Source: Bacteroidales bacterium
GTDB lineage: Bacteria; Bacteroidota; Bacteroidia; Bacteroidales; UBA932
Assembly: GCA_017619675.1 (NCBI GenBank)
Contig: JAFZRX010000017.1
Coordinates: forward strand, 28,373-92,372
Reading direction: 5' to 3'
DNA: 64,000 nt
In this document: positions 62,618 to 64,000 of the stretch, in pieces
Numbering within the stretch: the first letter of the stretch is position 1
Layout of the letters: every line of letters begins with the position of its first letter
Notes under the pieces: generated by a model
Told to the model about the DNA's origin: nothing
What the model saw: the letters and a program-made list of their open reading frames with translations, nothing else
Database searches by the model: none
Made by a program: the position numbers and the translations under genes

Positions 62618-63256
62618 TTACTTGATTATCTCTACTTTCCAGCCAAGATGCAAGGCTTTGGAGATCTTTTCTATGTAGTCTTTCTTCATTTTGTTGTTGG
62701 AATGCGTTATTACGTAGAGACCGTTTCCGATATCAACTTGTCTGTCGCCGTATTTTTTATCCTTTGTTGTGGAAACGAGAGGAACACGGCAGCAGATTAT
62801 ACCAAGCGGACGGACCCTCATGGGGCTAGCCTGCTTGATTGCTTCTACTAGGGTTGCGGCAGCTGTATCTTCCTGAATCACTTTCCCATCTGGGAGATGA
62901 ACGATGAGCTTAGAAGCCTTTGCACGAGTTTCTGATGGCTTGGAGATAACATGCGTGGAATGTGTTGCTTGAGGGTCAGCCGTAAGATCAACGAATTCTT
63001 CTTTATTGTAGATACCGCTTTCACGAGATAAACGCACTCTTATAGAAACATTTGGCACGTAATCAACAACTAGTGTAAGATCTCGTTTGATTTGCCTTAA
63101 AGTCGGTTCTATTTGCTCTTTAATTACCGGTAGAATTTCTTTCTTAATAATCTCTTCTTCTAATTTATCTGTTTGTTTATAAACATCATTGCCCAAGTTA
63201 ATTCCCAATTCCTGGGCATTGGCAATCATTAAGTAAAGTTTGGATAATTGAGACAT
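62618..63256 (-). CDS. Unrecognised partner of the AIPR gene
   Basis: A 212-residue soluble protein, first gene of the AIPR operon. The N-terminal third is helical with a charged coiled coil (DKLEEEIIKKEILPVIKEQI). The middle is beta-like (VSIRVRLSRESG), and the C-terminal 110 residues form a block with VHLPDGKVIQEDTAAATLVE, GNGLYVITHSNNKMKKDY and ALHLGWKVEII. I do not recognise the family. As it is cotranscribed with the AIPR gene it may be a sensor, inhibitor or DNA-binding subunit. Confidence 0.75.
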   Translation of the reverse strand: MSQLSKLYLMIANAQELGINLGNDVYKQTDKLEEEIIKKEILPVIKEQIEPTLRQIKRDLTLVVDYVPNVSIRVRLSRESGIYNKEEFVDLTADPQATHSTHVISKPSETRAKASKLIVHLPDGKVIQEDTAAATLVEAIKQASPMRVRPLGIICCRVPLVSTTKDKKYGDRQVDIGNGLYVITHSNNKMKKDYIEKISKALHLGWKVEIIK

Positions 63257-63336
63257 TATTATGGTTGTTGAGTTTTACCTTTTAGCAATGTAAATATACA
63301 TTTTTATTGATTGAAACACAAACAAATAGATTATGT

Positions 63337-63942
63337 ATGATTTACGGTTACATCAGAGTTAGTAGTGACAAACAGACTGTTGAGAATCAAAGGTTTGAGA
63401 TCAACAACTTTTGCTCCAAAGAATCAATCCAAATTGATGGTTGGATTGAAGAAACAATTAGTGGGACAAAAAGCTACGACAAGCGTCTTCTAGGAAAACT
63501 ATTGAAACGTATCCAGAAGGATGACCTCATTATTTGCGCGGAGCTGTCACGCTTGGGGAGGAACTTATTCATGATTATGGAAATCCTCAACATCTGTATG
63601 ACAAAAGAATGTCGTGTATGGACCATCAAAGATAATTACCGTTTAGGTGAAGATATTCAAAGCAAGGTCCTCGCCTTCGCATTTGGTCTCTCTGCTGAGA
63701 TAGAAAGAAATCTCATAAGTCAACGCACTAAAGAAGCCCTTGCGAGAAAAAAAGCTGAGGGTGTTATTCTCGGTCGCCCACGGGGACGAAAGAACTCCCC
63801 TGATAAGTACAAGTTACATGGGAAGGATACTCTCATTCGAGAATTGCTGAAGGAGGGAGTTTCAAAACGCAAGGTTGCTACGATTTGCAAAGTAGACCGT
63901 AACACTCTTTCCCGGTATATAAAGAGAAATATGAGCGTATAG
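63337..63942 (+). CDS. Serine recombinase (resolvase/invertase family)
   Basis: A 201-residue site-specific recombinase. The catalytic domain starts YGYIRVSSDKQTVENQ, with the nucleophile Ser9 and Arg7, and continues LGRNLFMIMEIL and a hinge helix LSAEIERNLISQRTKEALAR. The C-terminal helix-turn-helix is LLKEGVSKRKVATICKVDRN. The size fits a small resolvase/invertase, not a large integrase. The frame begins earlier with TTG (63307), but the ATG at 63337 gives the canonical MIYGYIRV start. It may move or invert part of the island. It is divergent from the AIPR operon. Confidence 0.93.
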   Translation: MIYGYIRVSSDKQTVENQRFEINNFCSKESIQIDGWIEETISGTKSYDKRLLGKLLKRIQKDDLIICAELSRLGRNLFMIMEILNICMTKECRVWTIKDNYRLGEDIQSKVLAFAFGLSAEIERNLISQRTKEALARKKAEGVILGRPRGRKNSPDKYKLHGKDTLIRELLKEGVSKRKVATICKVDRNTLSRYIKRNMSV

Positions 63943-64000
63943 ATAAGAGCCTTTTCGTTCAGCAGCAAGGTACTATCTGTGACTTCCAAGGAGGTGACAG

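Noticed and set aside
63307-63336. TTG start for the serine recombinase
   Set aside because: The ATG at 63337 gives the standard MIYGYIRVSS start; the extra ten residues are not family-like.

Overview
The window looks like a chromosomal piece of a Bacteroidota, most likely Bacteroidales, from a gut or rumen setting. Evidence: -7 boxes of the TAnnTTTG type in front of many genes and almost no Shine-Dalgarno sequences, a one-piece hybrid two-component regulator (HTCS) beside a GH3 glycosidase, a TamL-type lipoprotein Omp85, DUF1573 and PorT-like barrel proteins, an M19 dipeptidase, a serpin, and lipoprotein signals. No tRNA, rRNA or CRISPR array was seen. Species cannot be named from the sequence alone.

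Layout. 0-6.3 kb: the 3' end of an unidentified gene, a DUF1508 protein, a GH13 enzyme with a SpoU methyltransferase, then a TamL-like protein followed by two paralogous outer-membrane proteins. 6.8-22.9 kb: RlmD-type methyltransferase, two small barrel proteins, a GNAT-like protein, RarA, a GH3/PA14 glycosidase with a DUF1573 protein, the HTCS regulator, prolyl oligopeptidase and a Na/Ca exchanger. 23.3-26.5 kb: a three-gene unit of ECF sigma factor, membrane-anchored barrel protein (possible anti-sigma) and serpin. 27.5-40.3 kb: acyltransferase, QueA, an XRE regulator, a DHODH-like protein, CinA, and an operon valS-tatA-tatC-ABC-F-dipeptidase; then Maf. 40.5-56.9 kb: a second GH3 enzyme; a tight run gdhA, REC/PEP-synthase-like, HerA-like ATPase, double esterase, lipoprotein; a zinc metalloprotease; PspC, D-lactate dehydrogenase, carbonic anhydrase, flavin reductase.

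57-64 kb is an A+T-richer accessory island of probable defence type: a glycine-rich membrane protein with a zinc-ribbon membrane protein, a deoxyribosyltransferase-like fusion protein, a GIY-YIG nuclease, an AIPR-family (abortive infection) protein with an unrecognised partner, and a serine recombinase. A decayed copy of the 5' end of the deoxyribosyltransferase-like gene lies directly behind the AIPR gene, which suggests that the three once formed one operon.

The long intergenic spaces are not empty. They hold a dispersed family of about 107-bp palindromic elements in two subtypes (A and B), usually paired, with shared terminal inverted repeats and subtype-specific central hairpins; two long hairpins with changed stems but similar loops; and a 48-bp sequence present in exact inverted copies 20 kb apart. 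I do not recognise these as a named family; they are the most promising undescribed DNA structure here, and the AIPR/deoxyribosyltransferase-like module is the most promising gene system.
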